A stretch of DNA of 64,000 nt from Streptomyces sp. ISL-10 (GCF_018614575.1 NZ_JAGGOJ010000017.1:211322-275321), one strand, 5' to 3'; counted from the first letter of the stretch, positions 8,275-16,255 are shown. Notes: generated by a model from the letters alone, not told the origin. Numbers and translations are program-made.

Positions 8275-8535
8275 ACGAAGAAGCCGCTCGCGGTCGCCTC
8301 GGCGGCCTGCGCTGCGCTCATGCTCGGCCCGTCCGCCGCCGCGGCTGACAGCGGCCCGTCCGGGGCCGCGGTGACCGTCGACGGCCTGGCTGTCACGCCT
8401 CCGGCACCGCCACTTTGATGGCGGCAGGCGCGACCTGCACGCTGAAAGCCCGGCGCGGCGTGGGAGACGGCGCACGCCGGGGCCGAAGCCCTCGGCGGCC
8501 ACAAGACGCTGGACAACTGCAGCGGCTTGCCGTGA
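8275..8535 (+). pseudogene. decayed small secreted-protein gene
   Basis: An AAGGGG ribosome site at 8261-8266 is followed at 8275 by ACG where a start codon is expected; the next codons read KKPLAVASAACAALMLG then PSAAAADSG, a textbook Sec signal peptide with an Ala-x-Ala cleavage region. The frame stops at 8416-8418 after about 48 residues. A neighbouring frame continues with GATCTLKA, and a further one with EALGGHKTLDNCSGLP up to 8535. A lost start plus at least one frameshift is the simplest reading. I do not recognise the parent family. Confidence 0.45.
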
Positions 8536-8638
8536 GGCAAGCCGACCGAGTAGCCGTGCGGGAGGAACGGGCGGGCTCGTGACTACGCCGCACGACGGCA
8601 ACCGGCTGACGCCTGACCGGCCGATGCGGGCATACGCC

Positions 8639-8692
8639 AGGAGCCGCGATCCACTGCCACTCCTCACGACGTGACAGTGGATCGCGGCTCCT
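8639..8692. terminator. long perfect hairpin, terminator-like
   Basis: An 18-bp perfect inverted repeat, arms AGGAGCCGCGATCCACTG at 8639-8656 and its complement at 8675-8692, closes an 18-base loop and is followed on plus by CTCTTGTT. It would end plus-strand transcription of the decayed gene upstream. Confidence 0.65.
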
Positions 8693-8877
8693 CTCTTGTT
8701 GCGCATGCAAAAGTCAGGGAAAGCGGAACCGCAGATACCGCGCAATAATATTGATTCGGCTCACGTCACCGGACTCCGGTGGGAATCGACGAGCCGGGAT
8801 TCTCCCGGCGAAACGTCCCACACTCAAGTCCAGGGGAATGATCGTGGACACCTGGAAGACGCCCATTCCCATCATCG

Positions 8878-9396
8878 ATGACAATCTGGGCGCTTGAATA
8901 CATCGACAGCGCTGCCACCAGTCGGGAATCGGACACCGTCTCTGTCGCGGACGCCAGCCGACCCGGCGTCGTGCTCCTGGGGCCTTCGACCAGGCCACAT
9001 GACAAGCACGATCTGCGCACAGTGGAGACCACCGGCCCCGGGTGTCAGTTCATCGCGCGCGAAGACTCGCCCTGCTGGAGGATCACTCGCGCCGGCCTTT
9101 CCGGATTCCTGCCCTGCAGCGCACCACCTGATGGCTTCGACCGCGCACCCCCTGCCGTTTCTTTGACAGAGTTCACCTATTCCCCACGCCACATCACAGA
9201 AGAACTGGCGACATACCGCGCCCGGTTTCTCGAGCGCCCCCTTCGGGAACGGCATCCGCAATCAACGCATCGCCCGGGAATTCGGAAGAGAAGAAGGCGA
9301 AAGTCCCGGCCGCAGCCTGCCCCGGGACGTCCATGTGTGCCAGCAAAGAAGCCTGGCCGGTACCCCCACGGAGGGGGTACCGGCCAGGCTTCTTGA
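8878..9396 (+). CDS. doubtful hypothetical protein
   Basis: An open frame of 172 codons from the ATG at 8878. The first 95 or so codons have reasonable third-position GC, but the end becomes very Arg-rich and runs into the rplO terminator hairpin, so at least the 3' part is unlikely to be real. No good ribosome site precedes it and I recognise no domain. It may be a fragment of a lost gene. Confidence 0.15.
   Translation: MTIWALEYIDSAATSRESDTVSVADASRPGVVLLGPSTRPHDKHDLRTVETTGPGCQFIAREDSPCWRITRAGLSGFLPCSAPPDGFDRAPPAVSLTEFTYSPRHITEELATYRARFLERPLRERHPQSTHRPGIRKRRRRKSRPQPAPGRPCVPAKKPGRYPHGGGTGQAS
9346..9394 (-). terminator. terminator of the S10/spc operon after rplO
   Basis: A perfect 22-bp inverted repeat (arms 9346-9367 and 9373-9394, each containing GCCTGGCCGGTACCCCC or its complement) with a 5-base loop lies 22 bp after the rplO stop. 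It is the strongest hairpin in the ribosomal region and separates the spc genes from secY. Confidence 0.9.
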
Positions 9397-9415
9397 AAGT
9401 ACTGTCAGCCGCTGC

Positions 9416-9871
9416 TCAGACGAGCTCGGTGACGGTGCCGCCGGCAGCGGCAATCTTCTCCTTGGCGGAGCCGGAGACGGCGTCGACCGTCACCTGCAGC
9501 GCCACGGAGATCTCGCCCTGGCCCAGGACCTTGACGAGGCTGTTCTTGCGCACGGCACCCTTGTCGACCAGGTCGGCGACGGTGACCTCGCCACCCTGCG
9601 GGTACAGGGCCGCGAGCTTGTCCAGGTTCACGACCTGGTACTCGGTGCGGAACGGGTTCTTGAAGCCCTTGAGCTTCGGCAGGCGCATGTGGAGGGGCAT
9701 CTGCCCGCCCTCGAAGCGCTGCGGAACCTGGTAGCGGGCCTTGGTGCCCTTGGTACCACGACCAGCCGTCTTACCCTTCGACGCCTCACCACGACCAACA
9801 CGGGTCTTGGCGGTCTTGGCGCCGGGGGCGGGACGGAGGTTGTGGACCTTCAGCGGGTTCTGCTCCGCCAT
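9416..9871 (-). CDS. rplO: 50S ribosomal protein L15
   Basis: L15 is a late-assembly 50S protein with an extended Gly/Arg/Lys-rich N-terminal arm. The 151-residue product begins MAEQNPLKVHNLRPAPGAKT, shows the arm (RVGRGEASKGKTAGRGTKG) and the family C-terminal domain ending AAGGTVTELV. It follows rpmD by one base and is the last gene before the strong terminator. Confidence 0.98.
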   Translation of the reverse strand: MAEQNPLKVHNLRPAPGAKTAKTRVGRGEASKGKTAGRGTKGTKARYQVPQRFEGGQMPLHMRLPKLKGFKNPFRTEYQVVNLDKLAALYPQGGEVTVADLVDKGAVRKNSLVKVLGQGEISVALQVTVDAVSGSAKEKIAAAGGTVTELV

Positions 9872-9872
9872 G

Positions 9873-10055
9873 TCAGTCGACCTCCTCGACCGTCACGAGG
9901 TGGCGGACGGTGTGCACCATGCCGCGGAACTCGGGGCGGTCCTCCTTGACAACCACGTCGTTGACCCGCTTGAGGCCAAGCGAACGCAGCGTGTCGCGGT
10001 GGTTCTGCTTGCTGCCGATGTACGACTTCTTCTGCGTGATCTTGAGGCGAGCCAT
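9873..10055 (-). CDS. rpmD: 50S ribosomal protein L30
   Basis: A 60-residue L30, MARLKITQKKSYIGSKQNHR onward, with the conserved LGLKRVNDVVVKED core. The ATG shares a base with the rpsE stop (TAATG), so translation is coupled. L30 is absent in some bacteria but present in actinomycetes. Confidence 0.97.
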   Translation of the reverse strand: MARLKITQKKSYIGSKQNHRDTLRSLGLKRVNDVVVKEDRPEFRGMVHTVRHLVTVEEVD

Positions 10056-10660
10056 TACGCACCCGCTCCCGCACGCGCACGCAGCAGAGCCGCGGGAGCG
10101 ACGTCCTCAAGCGGCAGACCGCGGCGGGCCGCGATCTCCTCGGGACGCTGCAGGCCCTTCAGGGCCGCCACGGTCGCGTGCACGATGTTGATCGCGTTGT
10201 CCGAGCCGAGCGACTTCGACAGGATGTCGTGCACGCCCGCGCACTCGAGCACGGCACGCACCGGGCCACCGGCGATAACGCCGGTACCGGGGGAAGCCGG
10301 CTTGAGCAGAACGACGCCCGCAGCCTTCTCGCCCTGGATCGGGTGCGGGATGGTGCCCTGGATACGGGGGACCTTGAAGAAGTGCTTCTTGGCCTCCTCA
10401 ACACCCTTGGCGATGGCGGCCGGCACCTCCTTGGCCTTGCCGTAACCGACGCCGACGGTGCCGTCACCATCGCCCACCACGACCAGCGCGGTGAAGCTGA
10501 AGCGACGACCACCCTTCACAACCTTGGCGACGCGGTTGATCGCGACAACGCGCTCAACGTACGCGGTCTTCTCGGCGGCAGCTGCGCCGCCGTCACGGCC
10601 CTTCCGGTCCCGCCGCTCGCCGCCACCGGCACCGCTTCCGCGGCGCTGGGGTCCAGCCAT
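10055..10660 (-). CDS. rpsE: 30S ribosomal protein S5
   Basis: S5 shapes the mRNA entry channel and affects decoding accuracy. The 201-residue product has the family signature VKGGRRFSFTALVVVGDGDG near residues 48-67 (the loop hit by spectinomycin-resistance changes; it looks wild type) and the C-terminal double-stranded-RNA-like half with GVIAGGPVRAVLE. The N-terminus has a Gly/Arg-rich extension (RRGSGAGGGERRDRKGRDGG), common in actinobacteria. Confidence 0.97.
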   Translation of the reverse strand: MAGPQRRGSGAGGGERRDRKGRDGGAAAAEKTAYVERVVAINRVAKVVKGGRRFSFTALVVVGDGDGTVGVGYGKAKEVPAAIAKGVEEAKKHFFKVPRIQGTIPHPIQGEKAAGVVLLKPASPGTGVIAGGPVRAVLECAGVHDILSKSLGSDNAINIVHATVAALKGLQRPEEIAARRGLPLEDVAPAALLRARAGAGA

Positions 10661-10703
10661 TGGAATTACCTCTCTTCGTTTTCCGCTGAGCTACGGAACC
10701 GGC

Positions 10704-11087
10704 TCAGAACTTCAGGCCGGCTTCGCGGGCGGCGTCCGCCAGGGCGGCGATGCGCCCGGCGTACTGGTTGCCACCACGGTCGAACACGACAGCCTCGACG
10801 CCGGCGGCCTTGGCACGCTCGGCGACCAGGGCGCCGACCTGCTTGGCCTGCGCGGACTTGTCGCCCTCGCCACCCCGGATGGAGGTGTCCAGGGTCGACG
10901 CCGACGCCAGGGTGTGACCCTTGATGTCGTCGATGACCTGGGCGACCATGTGGCGGTTCGAGCGCGTCACGACCAGGCGCGGACGCTCGGCCGTGCCCGA
11001 GACCTTCTTGCGGACGCGGATGTGGCGGCGCTTGATGGCAGCAGCCTTGTAGGCCTTGCCCTTAGCGATCTTCACACCGTATGCCAT
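10704..11087 (-). CDS. rplR: 50S ribosomal protein L18
   Basis: L18 binds 5S rRNA in the central protuberance. The 127-residue product has the family core GTAERPRLVVTRSNRHMVAQ and the end NQYAGRIAALADAAREAGLKF. Its start lies 3 bp after the rplF stop. Confidence 0.97.
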   Translation of the reverse strand: MAYGVKIAKGKAYKAAAIKRRHIRVRKKVSGTAERPRLVVTRSNRHMVAQVIDDIKGHTLASASTLDTSIRGGEGDKSAQAKQVGALVAERAKAAGVEAVVFDRGGNQYAGRIAALADAAREAGLKF

Positions 11088-11090
11088 GGC

Positions 11091-11630
11091 TTACTTACCC
11101 GCCTTTCCGACCTTGCGGCGGATGACCTCGCCCGCGTACTTGACGCCCTTGGCCTTGTACGGGTCGGGCTTGCGCAGCTTGCGGATGTTCGCGGCGACCT
11201 CGCCGACCTTCTGCTTGTCGATGCCCTCGACCGAGAACTTGGTCGGCGACTCGACCTTGAAGGAGATGCCGTCAGGCGCCTCCACCAGGATCGGGTGGCT
11301 GTAGCCGAGCTGGAACTCCAGGTTGGAGCCCTTCGCGGCAACGCGGTAACCGACACCGCTGATCTCGAGCGCCTTGGTGTATCCCTGGGTCACACCGGTG
11401 ATCATGTTCGCCACCAGCGTGCGGGACAGGCCGTGGAGGGCCTTGTTCTGACGCTCGTCGTTGGGGCGGGTGACGTTCAGAACGCCGTCCTCACCCTTGA
11501 CGATCTCGATCGGCGCGGCGACGGTGTGCGTGAGGGTGCCCTTGGAACCCTTCACGGTGACCGTGCGGCCATCGATGGTGACGTCCACACCGGCGGGAAC
11601 CTGGATGGGGAGCTTGCCGATTCGCGACAT
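11091..11630 (-). CDS. rplF: 50S ribosomal protein L6
   Basis: L6 lies near the factor-binding centre at the base of the L7/L12 stalk. The 179-residue protein begins MSRIGKLPIQVPAGVDVTID and ends with the signature region PDPYKAKGVKYAGEVIRRKV. It has two repeated domains, as in the family. It lies 21 bp after rpsH. Confidence 0.98.
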   Translation of the reverse strand: MSRIGKLPIQVPAGVDVTIDGRTVTVKGSKGTLTHTVAAPIEIVKGEDGVLNVTRPNDERQNKALHGLSRTLVANMITGVTQGYTKALEISGVGYRVAAKGSNLEFQLGYSHPILVEAPDGISFKVESPTKFSVEGIDKQKVGEVAANIRKLRKPDPYKAKGVKYAGEVIRRKVGKAGK

Positions 11631-11651
11631 GAGCTTTTCCTCCGTTCCCGA

Positions 11652-12050
11652 CTACCAGACGTAGGCGAGGACTTCCCCACCCACGCCCTTCTTCTGCGCC
11701 TGCTGGCCGGTCAGGAGACCGTGGGACGTGGAGATGATCGCCACGCCCAGGCCGCCGAGAACCTTCGGCAGGTTGGTGGACTTCGCGTAAACACGCAGAC
11801 CCGGCTTGGAAATGCGCTTGATGCCGGCGATCGAACGCTCACGGTTCGGGCCGAACTTCAGGTCCAGGACGAGGTTCTTGCCGACCTCGGCGTCCTCGAC
11901 CTTCCAGCCGGTGATGAAACCCTCCTGCTGGAGGATCTCCGCGATGTGCGACTTGATCTTGCTGTGCGGCATCGACACGGAGTCGTGGTATGCCGAGTTC
12001 GCGTTCCGCAGACGCGTAAGCATGTCTGCGATCGGATCAGTCATGGTCAT
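11652..12050 (-). CDS. rpsH: 30S ribosomal protein S8
   Basis: S8 is a primary 16S rRNA binder and, in E. coli, the translational repressor of spc. The 132-residue product starts MTMTDPIADMLTRLRNANSA and ends with the signature GVAIISTSHGLLTGQQAQKK then GVGGEVLAYVW. It is preceded by a 209 bp spacer after rpsN, longer than other gaps here and able to carry a secondary promoter or regulatory RNA fold, although I see no clear element. Confidence 0.97.
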   Translation of the reverse strand: MTMTDPIADMLTRLRNANSAYHDSVSMPHSKIKSHIAEILQQEGFITGWKVEDAEVGKNLVLDLKFGPNRERSIAGIKRISKPGLRVYAKSTNLPKVLGGLGVAIISTSHGLLTGQQAQKKGVGGEVLAYVW

Positions 12051-12259
12051 GAATTGGCCTTCGGCCTCTCTCGCCGGGGTTTCCTGTATGCGCCATCCCT
12101 CTCCCCACTCAGTGGCGGGACGGGTGCGGTGCGGGGACCTACGGCGTAGTAAGTCGGTCAGGGCGGCGGACGCCCAACCCTCCTAGCCTAAGCCATGGAG
12201 GAGTGGGCCACCGCCGACCCTTTACTTACCGAGAGACTCCGGTGTTCCCAAGTAGGGAA

Positions 12260-12445
12260 CTACCAGGAGCTCTTGGTCACGCCCGGCAGCTCGCCACGGT
12301 GAGCCATCTCACGAAGGCACACGCGGCACAGGCCGAACTTGCGGTAGACGGAGTGCGGACGACCGCAGCGCTGGCAGCGGGTGTACGCGCGCACACCGAA
12401 CTTGGGCTTGCGGGCGGCCTTGGCAATAAGAGCCTTCTTCGCCAT
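12260..12445 (-). CDS. rpsN: 30S ribosomal protein S14, zinc-binding short form
   Basis: A 61-residue S14 of the short type (MAKKALIAKAARKPKFGVRA) with two Cys pairs, CQRCGRP and CRVCLREMAH, that bind zinc. I choose the ATG at 12445 over one three codons upstream because this gives the family start and a 5-base gap to rplE. A longer zinc-independent paralogue is normally elsewhere in streptomycetes. Confidence 0.97.
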   Translation of the reverse strand: MAKKALIAKAARKPKFGVRAYTRCQRCGRPHSVYRKFGLCRVCLREMAHRGELPGVTKSSW

Positions 12446-12450
12446 CTCGC

Positions 12451-13008
12451 TCACGCCTCCTTGAAGGGGAAGCCGAGGTGACGAAGGAGCGCGCGGCCCT
12501 CAGCGTCGTTGGTCGCCGTGGTGACCACGGTGATGTCCATACCCCGGACACGGTCGATCTTGTCCTGGTCGATCTCGTGGAACATGACCTGCTCCGTGAG
12601 ACCGAAGGTGTAGTTGCCACGTCCGTCGAACTGCTTGGGGGACAGACCACGGAAGTCGCGGATGCGCGGGAGCGCGAGCGACAGGGTGCGGTCCAGGAAC
12701 TCCCACATGCGGTCGCCACGGAGCGTGACGTGGCAGCCGATCGGCTGGCCCTCACGCAGCTTGAACTGCGCGATGGACTTGCGGGCCTTGGTGACGGCCG
12801 GCTTCTGACCGGTGATCGTGGTGAGGTCGCGGATGGCGCCCTCGATCAGCTTGGAGTCGCGGGCGGCGTCGCCCACACCCATGTTGACCACGATCTTGAC
12901 GAGGCCGGGAACCTGCATGACGTTCTCGTACGAGAACTCCTCACGCAGCTTGCCCGCGATCTCCTCGCGGTACTTCGTCTTCAGACGCGGAGTGGTGGTG
13001 GTAGCCAT
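12451..13008 (-). CDS. rplE: 50S ribosomal protein L5
   Basis: L5 binds 5S rRNA and touches P-site tRNA. The 185-residue product shows QVPGLVKIVVNMGVGDAARD, LREGQPIGCHVTLRGDRMWE and RDFRGLSPKQFDGRGNYTFG, all family hallmarks. Its start overlaps the rplX stop by one base (TGATG). Confidence 0.98.
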   Translation of the reverse strand: MATTTTPRLKTKYREEIAGKLREEFSYENVMQVPGLVKIVVNMGVGDAARDSKLIEGAIRDLTTITGQKPAVTKARKSIAQFKLREGQPIGCHVTLRGDRMWEFLDRTLSLALPRIRDFRGLSPKQFDGRGNYTFGLTEQVMFHEIDQDKIDRVRGMDITVVTTATNDAEGRALLRHLGFPFKEA

Positions 13009-13331
13009 CAGATGTCCTCACCCGTCCGCTTGGCAACGCGGATCTTGTTGCCCTCTTCGTCGAAGCGGTAACCGACGCGCGTGACGACCTTGTTGCCGTC
13101 CTTCTCCACGACGAGCTGAACATTGCTCACGTGGATGGGGGCCTCGGTCGTGACGATGCCACCGGTCTGCGAACCGCGAGCGGTCTGGCCGGCCTTGGTG
13201 TGCTTCTTGACCCGGTTGACACCCTCGACCAGGACGCGGTCCTCGCGGGGGAAGGCCTGAATGACCTTGCCCTGCTTGCCCTTGTCCTTACCGGTGATGA
13301 CCTGTACCAGGTCGCCCTTCTTGATCTTCAT
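13008..13331 (-). CDS. rplX: 50S ribosomal protein L24
   Basis: L24 starts 50S assembly. The 107-residue product begins MKIKKGDLVQVITGKDKGKQ, the KOW motif, followed by GKVIQAFPREDRVLVEGVN. It lies 2 bp after rplN, the normal order. Confidence 0.98.
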   Translation of the reverse strand: MKIKKGDLVQVITGKDKGKQGKVIQAFPREDRVLVEGVNRVKKHTKAGQTARGSQTGGIVTTEAPIHVSNVQLVVEKDGNKVVTRVGYRFDEEGNKIRVAKRTGEDI

Positions 13332-13333
13332 GC

Positions 13334-13702
13334 TTACAGCACCTCCGGCGCGAGCGAGATGATCTTCATGAACTTCTTCTCGCGCAGCTCACGGCCCACG
13401 GGGCCGAAGATACGGGTGCCGCGAGGGTCGCCGTCGTTCTTCAGAATGACGGCGGCGTTCTCGTCGAAGCGGATGTACGAGCCGTCCTGACGGCGGCGCT
13501 CCTTGACGGTGCGAACGATGACCGCCTTGACGACGTCACCCTTCTTCACGTTGCCACCGGGGATCGCGTCCTTGACGGTGGCGACGATGACGTCACCGAT
13601 GCCCGCGTAGCGGCGACCGGAGCCACCGAGAACACGGATGCAAAGGATCTCCTTGGCACCAGTGTTGTCGGCGACACGCAGTCGCGACTCCTGCTGGATC
13701 AC
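13334..13702 (-). CDS. rplN: 50S ribosomal protein L14
   Basis: L14 forms intersubunit bridges with 16S rRNA. The 122-residue protein starts MIQQESRLRVADNTGAKEIL and ends PVGRELREKKFMKIISLAPE then VL, with full-length family match. A hairpin lies in the 108 bp gap to the upstream gene rpsQ. Confidence 0.98.
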   Translation of the reverse strand: MIQQESRLRVADNTGAKEILCIRVLGGSGRRYAGIGDVIVATVKDAIPGGNVKKGDVVKAVIVRTVKERRRQDGSYIRFDENAAVILKNDGDPRGTRIFGPVGRELREKKFMKIISLAPEVL

Positions 13703-13734
13703 GTCTATCTCCTGATTGTCTGCCGGTTCCCGGC

Positions 13735-13765
13735 GGGGGCTCTCCTCTTACGAGGGGAGACCCCC
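13735..13765 (-). promoter_or_regulatory. hairpin in the rpsQ-rplN spacer
   Basis: GGGGG and CCCCC flank CTCTCCTC and GAGGGGAG with a 4-base loop, giving a 13-bp stem with one bulged base. It could be an attenuator or an RNA processing point between the rpsQ and rplN messages. Confidence 0.5.
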
Positions 13766-13810
13766 ACCGAGCCTGGCGGAACGAACTCGAAGGGTTACCC
13801 CTTCAAGCAA

Positions 13811-14095
13811 TTACTTGGCCTTCTCGAGGATCTCGACGATGCGCCAGCGCTTGGTCGCCGACAGCGGACGCGTCTCCATGATGAGGACGCGGTCGCCGAC
13901 GCCGGCAGCGTTCTGCTCGTCGTGCGCCTTGAGCTTGTTGGTACGGCGGATGACCTTGCCGTACAGCGCGTGCTTCACGCGGTCCTCGACGGCGACGACG
14001 ACGGTCTTGTCCATCTTGTCGCTGACGACGAGACCCTCACGGGTCTTGCGGAAACCGCGGGCGGTCTTGTCTTCAGTCACATTGCTCTCGCTCAT
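13811..14095 (-). CDS. rpsQ: 30S ribosomal protein S17
   Basis: S17 is an OB-fold primary binder of 16S rRNA. The 94-residue product has the core GLVVSDKMDKTVVVAVEDRV and the end SATKRWRIVEILEKAK. An N-terminal extension of about 15 residues (MSESNVTEDKTARG) is typical of actinobacteria. One-base overlap with rpmC. Confidence 0.97.
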   Translation of the reverse strand: MSESNVTEDKTARGFRKTREGLVVSDKMDKTVVVAVEDRVKHALYGKVIRRTNKLKAHDEQNAAGVGDRVLIMETRPLSATKRWRIVEILEKAK

Positions 14096-14319
14096 CAGGC
14101 GCTCTCCACCGTCTCGATGCCCAGCTCACGCTCACGCATCAGGGTGTAGATCCGGGCGATGTCCTTGCGGACGGCCTTCAGCCGGCCGTGGTTCTCGAGC
14201 TGGCCGGTCGCCGCCTGGAAGCGGAGGTTGAACAGCTCTTCCTTGGCCTCGCGAAGCTTTGCAAGAAGCTCCTCGTTGCCCAGCTCGCGCAGCTCGGACG
14301 CCTTGGTTCCGGCCGACAT
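14095..14319 (-). CDS. rpmC: 50S ribosomal protein L29
   Basis: L29 is at the tunnel exit and helps dock SRP and trigger factor. I choose the ATG at 14319 (MSAGTKASELRELGNEELLA) over the GTG just before it because it overlaps the rplP stop as TGATG, the coupling seen throughout this operon. The 74 residues include the motif LKAVRKDIARIYTLMRERE. Confidence 0.95.
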   Translation of the reverse strand: MSAGTKASELRELGNEELLAKLREAKEELFNLRFQAATGQLENHGRLKAVRKDIARIYTLMRERELGIETVESA

Positions 14320-14738
14320 CACGCCTCACCTGCCTCGCGCCGAACGATGCGGCACTTCATCGGAAGCTTGTGAGCAGCGCGGGTGAGCGCCTCACGAGCA
14401 ATCTTCTCGTTCGGGTAGGACAGCTCGAACATCACCCGACCGGGCTTGACGTTCGCGACCCACCACTCAGGGGAACCCTTACCGGAACCCATGCGGGTCT
14501 CGGCGGGCTTCTTGGTCAGCGGGCGGTCCGGGTAGATGTTGATCCAGACCTTGCCGCCACGCTTGATGTGGCGGGTCATCGCGATACGAGCCGCCTCGAT
14601 CTGGCGGTTGGTCACGTACGCCGGGGTGAGGGCCTGGATGCCGTACTCGCCGAACGCAACCTGCGTACCACCCTTGGACATACCGCTGCGCTTCGGGTGG
14701 TGCTGCTTGCGGTGCTTGACCCTACGGGGGATCAGCAT
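14319..14738 (-). CDS. rplP: 50S ribosomal protein L16
   Basis: L16 orders the A-site region of the 50S. The 139-residue product starts MLIPRRVKHRKQHHPKRSGM and has the signatures QIEAARIAMTRHIKRGGKVW and MGSGKGSPEWWVANVKPGR. Length is normal. It lies 5 bp after rpsC. Confidence 0.98.
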   Translation of the reverse strand: MLIPRRVKHRKQHHPKRSGMSKGGTQVAFGEYGIQALTPAYVTNRQIEAARIAMTRHIKRGGKVWINIYPDRPLTKKPAETRMGSGKGSPEWWVANVKPGRVMFELSYPNEKIAREALTRAAHKLPMKCRIVRREAGEA

Positions 14739-14743
14739 TTCGG

Positions 14744-15571
14744 TCAGGCCTCCGTTCCGGTGCTCTCAGCCGGAGCGGCGGCAGCGGCCTCGGCCTTGGG
14801 GGCCTCGGCAGCAGCAGCCTGCTGCGGCTTGCGACCGCGACCGCCACGCTCGCCACCGCGGCCACCACGGGCCGGGCGGTCAGCGCCGCCACGGGCCGGG
14901 CGGTTGCCGGCGCGGGCAGCGGCGTTGTCGGCGCGGACCTCGGCGATGTTCTTGACGTCGCCCTTGTAGATCCAGACCTTCACACCGATACGGCCGAAGG
15001 TCGTCTTGGCCTCGAAGAAGCCGTAGTCGACGTTCGCGCGGAGCGTGTGCAGGGGCACGCGGCCCTCGCGGTAGAACTCCGAGCGGGACATCTCGGCGCC
15101 GCCGAGACGGCCGCCGCACTGGATCTTGATGCCCTTGGCGCCGGCCTTCATCGAGCTCTGCATGCTCTTACGCATGGCCCGACGGAAGGAGACGCGGGAG
15201 GACAGCTGCTCGGCGACGGCCTGGGCCACCAGCTGAGCGTCCACCTCGGGGTTCTTGACCTCGAGGATGTTCAGCTGAACCTGCTTGCCGGTCAGCTTCT
15301 CGAGCTCGCCACGGATACGGTCGGCCTCGGCGCCACGGCGACCGATGACGATGCCCGGGCGGGCGGTGTGGATGTCAACGCGGACGCGGTCGCGGGTGCG
15401 CTCGATCTCCACCTTGGAGATACCGGCCCGCTCCATGCCCTTCGTCATCATGCGACGAATGGCGACGTCTTCCTTGACGTAGTCCTTGTACAGCTTGTCG
15501 GCGTACCAGCGGGACTTGAAGTCCGTGGTGATGCCGAGCCGGAACCCATGCGGGTTAACCTTCTGGCCCAT
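14744..15571 (-). CDS. rpsC: 30S ribosomal protein S3 with low-complexity tail
   Basis: S3 lines the mRNA entry with S4 and S5. The 275-residue product has the KH domain (VIGRRGAEADRIRGELEKLT) and the C-terminal S3 domain with CGGRLGGAEMSRSEFYREGR. After about residue 215 comes an Arg/Gly-rich then Ala/Glu-rich tail (GGRGGERGGRGRKPQQAAAA), which makes it longer than the 210-230 residues of many bacteria; such tails are usual in streptomycetes. One-base overlap with rplV. Confidence 0.97.
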   Translation of the reverse strand: MGQKVNPHGFRLGITTDFKSRWYADKLYKDYVKEDVAIRRMMTKGMERAGISKVEIERTRDRVRVDIHTARPGIVIGRRGAEADRIRGELEKLTGKQVQLNILEVKNPEVDAQLVAQAVAEQLSSRVSFRRAMRKSMQSSMKAGAKGIKIQCGGRLGGAEMSRSEFYREGRVPLHTLRANVDYGFFEAKTTFGRIGVKVWIYKGDVKNIAEVRADNAAARAGNRPARGGADRPARGGRGGERGGRGRKPQQAAAAEAPKAEAAAAAPAESTGTEA

Positions 15572-15918
15572 TACCGGGTTCCTTCCTTGCTGCTGACGAC
15601 CACGGTGATGTGGCTGGTCCGCTTACGGATCCGGTAGGCACGGCCCTGAGCACGCGGACGGAACCGCTTCAGGGTCGGGCCCTCGTCCACGTACGCCTCG
15701 CTGATGACCAGCGAAGAGGCGTCGGTGTGGTCGTAGTTGTGTGCGGCGTTGGCAATGGCGCTGTCCAGCACCTTGCCGACCGGCACGCTCGCGGCCTGCG
15801 GGGCGAAACGCAGGACCGCCTGAGCCTCCGTGGCATCCATGCCACGGATGAGGTCCACCACGCGGCGGGCCTTCATGGGCGTGACGCGGATGTACCGCGC
15901 CTGGGCCCTGGCTTCCAT
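15571..15918 (-). CDS. rplV: 50S ribosomal protein L22
   Basis: L22 has a long hairpin that lines the peptide tunnel. The core is MEARAQARYIRVTPMKARRV through KRTSHITVVVSSKEGTR. The start is uncertain: the ATG at 15918 has AAGGGA five bases before it and gives 115 residues; an in-frame ATG at 15942 would add MTYTEGTT and has a weaker GGTGG site. I prefer 15918. The tunnel loop sequence shows no obvious macrolide-resistance insertion. Confidence 0.92.
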   Translation of the reverse strand: MEARAQARYIRVTPMKARRVVDLIRGMDATEAQAVLRFAPQAASVPVGKVLDSAIANAAHNYDHTDASSLVISEAYVDEGPTLKRFRPRAQGRAYRIRKRTSHITVVVSSKEGTR

Positions 15919-15961
15919 GGTTGTCCCTTCGGTGTAAGTCATTAGTCGTTCCACCCCGCGC

Positions 15962-16243
15962 TTAGCGGCGCTTCGACTTCCGGTCGTCCTTGACGTGGCC
16001 GCGGAAGGTGCGAGTCGGCGAGAACTCGCCGAGCTTGTGGCCGACCATGGACTCGGTGACGAACACCGGGACGTGGGTCTTGCCGTTGTGCACCGCGATC
16101 GTGTGGCCCAGCATGGCCGGGACGATCATCGAGCGACGGGACCAGGTCTTGATGACGTTCTTGGAACCGGCTTCGTTCTGTGCGTCCACCTTCTTGATCA
16201 GGTGGTCGTCGACGAAGGGCCCCTTCTTGAGACTGCGCGGCAT
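15962..16243 (-). CDS. rpsS: 30S ribosomal protein S19
   Basis: S19 is in the 30S head beside S13. The 93-residue product starts MPRSLKKGPFVDDHLIKKVD and has the signature VGHKLGEFSPTRTFRGHVKD near the end. Normal length and position between rplB and rplV. Confidence 0.98.
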   Translation of the reverse strand: MPRSLKKGPFVDDHLIKKVDAQNEAGSKNVIKTWSRRSMIVPAMLGHTIAVHNGKTHVPVFVTESMVGHKLGEFSPTRTFRGHVKDDRKSKRR

Positions 16244-16255
16244 CTAAACCCGCTC

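Larger units (their letters stand above)
7940..9345. other. 1.4 kb insert between rplO and secY
   Basis: The spacer between the rplO terminator and secY is unusually long. From left to right it holds the secY upstream region (about 7940-8100), a decayed secreted-protein reading frame on plus (8275-8535), a long perfect hairpin (8639-8692), and a less GC-rich stretch (8690-9310) with one doubtful open frame on plus. No minus-strand gene is convincing. The composition shift after 8690 and the decay suggest acquired DNA, but this is inference. Confidence 0.6.
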
